Below, piece after piece: positions 14,062 through 15,738 of a stretch of DNA of 15,738 bases. A model generated the notes under the pieces. The model had not been told where the DNA came from. It was given only the letters and a program-made list of their open reading frames with translations, and did no database searches. Position 1 is the stretch's first letter; every line of letters starts with the position of its first letter. The stretch is from Pleurocapsa sp. MO_226.B13 (GTDB lineage Bacteria > Cyanobacteriota > Cyanobacteriia > Cyanobacteriales > Xenococcaceae), in assembly GCA_030064795.1 (NCBI GenBank), contig JASJEI010000243.1:1-15738 (forward strand), in the 5' to 3' direction. Both the position numbers and the translations under genes were made by a program.

Positions 14062-14964
14062 GAACCCATTTGGGATCTCGAAAAGAGAGTATAATAAGCG
14101 AAAAATGCCATATACCAGTAGCTTGTCGGATCGAAAATGGAAAATAATTGAGCCTCTATTGCCTAAGAAAAAAAGAACCAAACCGCCAAAGTGGACCAAA
14201 AGAGAGATTTTAGACGGTATTTTGTATCAATTGAAAAATGGTTGTAATTGGTGTGATTTGCCTAAAGACTTACCACCCTATTCAACAGTATTTTGGCATT
14301 ACAAACAGTGGCGAGCCGAAGGGGTAATCGAAAAAATAATGATAACGCTTCATGGTCGAGTCAGAGAACAAGTTAAAAAAAAAAGTCAGTGGACAACACT
14401 TCTCATAATTGATTCGCAAGCCGTGAAAAATACTTGTAATGCTAGCGTTGAAAGTAAAGGTTTTTGTTTTTACGCGCTCTACTAATGGCATCAAAAGACA
14501 TTTAGCCGTAGATAGTTTAGGATTTCCCTTTTTTACTCACTGCACAAAAGCTAATTTATCCGATGATGCTGGCTTAATTGAAATGTTGGTTAACAATATT
14601 GAATATTTTAGAGCTAAACCCGTGAATATTCCGAAGATTACTATCCTACTCGACAATGGGTATCATCCCGAAAAGCTGATGGAGGAGTTAAAGAAAATTT
14701 ATCCTCAGATCATGACCAAGATTAGATTTGAGCTATCTCCTAAACCGTCGAAAGCAGAAAAGAAAAAGCAAGGAAAAACAGGCTTTGTACCTGTAAAAGC
14801 CAGGTGGGTCATTGAAAGAAATAACTCTTGGATGGAAAGATGCAAAAGTTTAGTCAAAAATTTTGAGAGAACTTTAGCTCATGGGACTACCAAAGTTAAT
14901 CTTTGTTTTGTCCGACTGATGCTTCAAAGACTGGCTACTGGTTAAATAGATCCCAAATGGGTTC
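14062..14964 (+). mobile_element. IS5-family-like insertion sequence, complete, 903 bp
   Basis: The left end GAACCCATTTGGGATCT (14062-14078) is the exact reverse complement of the right end (14948-14964), a 17-bp perfect inverted repeat. TATA flanks both sides (14058-14061 and 14965-14968), so the target duplication is TATA (or TA if the ends are two bases longer). Removing the IS and one TATA restores a continuous helicase frame. Size and transposase type fit the IS5 family; the 2-4-bp TA-type target suggests the IS427-like group, not confirmed. Confidence 0.85.
14105..14945 (+). pseudogene. IS5-type transposase split by a frameshift
   Basis: Frame 1 (14105-14485, 126 residues) has the N-terminal domain typical of this family (SDRKWKIIEPLLP, then LKNGCNWCDLPKDLPPYSTV) and the first catalytic Asp in LLIIDSQAVK (Asp103). 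It stops at TAA 14483-14485. The rest follows one base on, in the frame ending at TAA 14943: GIKRHLAVDSLGFPF, second Asp in ILLDNGYH, and Glu in RWVIERNNSWMERC. The change lies between the two T5 runs at 14461 and the TAA; the local text suits one extra base near 14473-14478. It is either a dead copy or uses a +1 shift, as some IS5 members do. A TATAAT at 14090-14095 lies just upstream of the ATG. Confidence 0.7.
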
Positions 14965-15463
14965 TATAAAACAGATTACGAGACAGCATAACGTAGTGTT
15001 GAGTATACAGAGACAGAATCACGACAGGATATTCCGAACCCTGACTTTTATGAATCGAACTTGCCCAAGCTAGAGTAATCTCATTCAAATCGGCAAAATC
15101 ATAAACTACTTCCCTGCCATCAAAATCGATAGTGACTTCCTTCTCGGTAAGATCGATCGCCCTGACAATTCCCAAGTCACCGTTAAATACCTCCCTGTTA
15201 TAATCATTTTTCAACTGCATCACCCGATCGCCCGTGCGTAAAATACTATCTCCCCTAGTCAATTCTTCTTTAGTTTCACTGGGAGGATCGATCAGTTTTT
15301 GTAGAACTTTATTCAAATTGCGAGTCCCCATCAAACCCCTAGTCATGGGACTCCCGTCAGAGATGATAGTGGTGCAGAAACAAGTGACGATCTCATAGAA
15401 CAATTGTTCTGATAGTAGCTTATCAGCCAGTTTAACAAGTTTGAGCGCGCGATTTTTTCTCAA
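14965..15463 (-). pseudogene. RecD2-like helicase, 5' fragment
   Basis: From about 15346 the minus strand reads clear RecD2-like sequence: MTRGLMGTRNLNKVLQ, GDRVMQLKNDYNREVFNGDLG (the SH3-like linker region), DLNEITLAWASSIHKSQGSEYPVVIL (motif V) and HYVMLSRNLFY, then the IS. It joins the 3' fragment after the IS. Upstream of 15346 the frame continues to a TTG at 15463 but no longer looks like the family (expected V-L-x-P before MTRG), and no motif I-III region is present before the window's plus-strand genes begin. The gene is therefore truncated at the front as well as split. Confidence 0.7.
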
Positions 15464-15600
15464 TCAAAGCTTTTAAACATAATTTAATTGCTAAATCTTG
15501 AGGGTAATATGAAACCCAACAAATCGTCACAGCATTACGCCAAATTAATCCATCATTTCTACACAATTAAAATACACGAAAAATACTTAAATTCAGAAAA

Positions 15601-15738
15601 ATGTTGGGTAGATATGTCGGCTTTAGTATTAGCTTGGGAATTTTAGCAGTAATTGTCGGTGGAATCGTGCAATGGTTGGATATATCCGCAGGTAGCTTAA
15701 TTGATTGGTTAATTGGAATTGCTAGTTTTTGGTGGCTG
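15601..15738 (+). CDS. Small membrane protein, partial at window end
   Basis: Open from ATG 15601 through the end of the window (46 codons). Two hydrophobic segments are visible: VGFSISLGILAVIVGGIVQWL and LIDWLIGIASFWWL. This resembles small conserved cyanobacterial membrane proteins of unknown function, but I cannot name the family. There is no good ribosome binding site; a different-frame 45-codon ORF at 15509-15646 with a good GAGGG site overlaps its start. Confidence 0.45.
   Translation, partial: MLGRYVGFSISLGILAVIVGGIVQWLDISAGSLIDWLIGIASFWWL

Noticed and set aside
15509..15646. 45-codon ORF with a good GAGGG site
   Set aside because: It overlaps the membrane protein start in another frame and shows no recognisable family; the membrane frame looks more protein-like, though the strong site leaves some doubt.
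1..15738. CRISPR array or tRNA genes
   Set aside because: No regularly spaced repeats and no cloverleaf-like sequence were seen on either strand.

Overview
The window looks like an accessory region, probably plasmid or genomic island, of a cyanobacterium. The DNA is AT-rich with many GCGATCG-type cores. It carries short GC-rich palindromic repeats of a kind common in cyanobacteria, and several proteins have a cyanobacterial look (NACHT-FGE fusion, membrane-anchored nuclease, IS-split helicase tail). No rRNA, tRNA or CRISPR array was seen. The species cannot be named from the sequence alone.

Layout. (1) 2-631, plus strand: 3' part of an ISKra4-like transposase cut by the window edge, followed by about 500 bp with only small coding traces. 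(2) 1136-4484, minus strand: a two-gene unit made of a lamin-tail-domain protein and a 997-residue membrane-anchored NACHT/STAND NTPase ending in an FGE-sulfatase (C-type-lectin-like) domain. The last part of that domain aligns without gaps to the variable regions written by diversity-generating retroelements (DGRs), but no reverse transcriptase is in the window. (3) 4595-8205, minus strand: six tightly packed genes matching the PRTRC cassette in the order E-like, C, F-like, B, A, ThiF. This is a bacterial ubiquitin-like conjugation set: Ub-like protein C, E2-like B, JAB/JAMM peptidase A and E1-like ThiF. The ParB and ParM-like members usually found with it are not in the window. (4) 8298-9302, plus strand: a divergently transcribed membrane protein with a predicted PD-(D/E)XK-like nuclease domain.

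(5) 12599-9569, minus strand: a recombination-like operon with a UvrD/Rep-type helicase, a protein with a possible degenerate nuclease motif, and a phage/plasmid-type protein with recombination-associated sequence patterns. The two gaps between these genes carry the same small hairpin at nearly the same place. (6) 12740-13830, plus strand: a toxin-antitoxin pair in which the Zeta-type toxin is fused to a KfrB-like domain, with a perfect 16-bp palindrome in front. (7) 13906-15463, minus strand: remnant of a RecD2-like helicase split by a 903-bp IS5-type element (17-bp perfect ends, TATA duplication). (8) 15601-end: start of a small membrane protein.

Taken together this is a plasmid-maintenance and conflict region: a toxin-antitoxin pair, a peptide-tagging cassette linked elsewhere to partition genes, recombination enzymes, a possible diversified intracellular sensor, and several mobile elements. 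Two genes carry in-frame insertions of the same palindromic repeat family.
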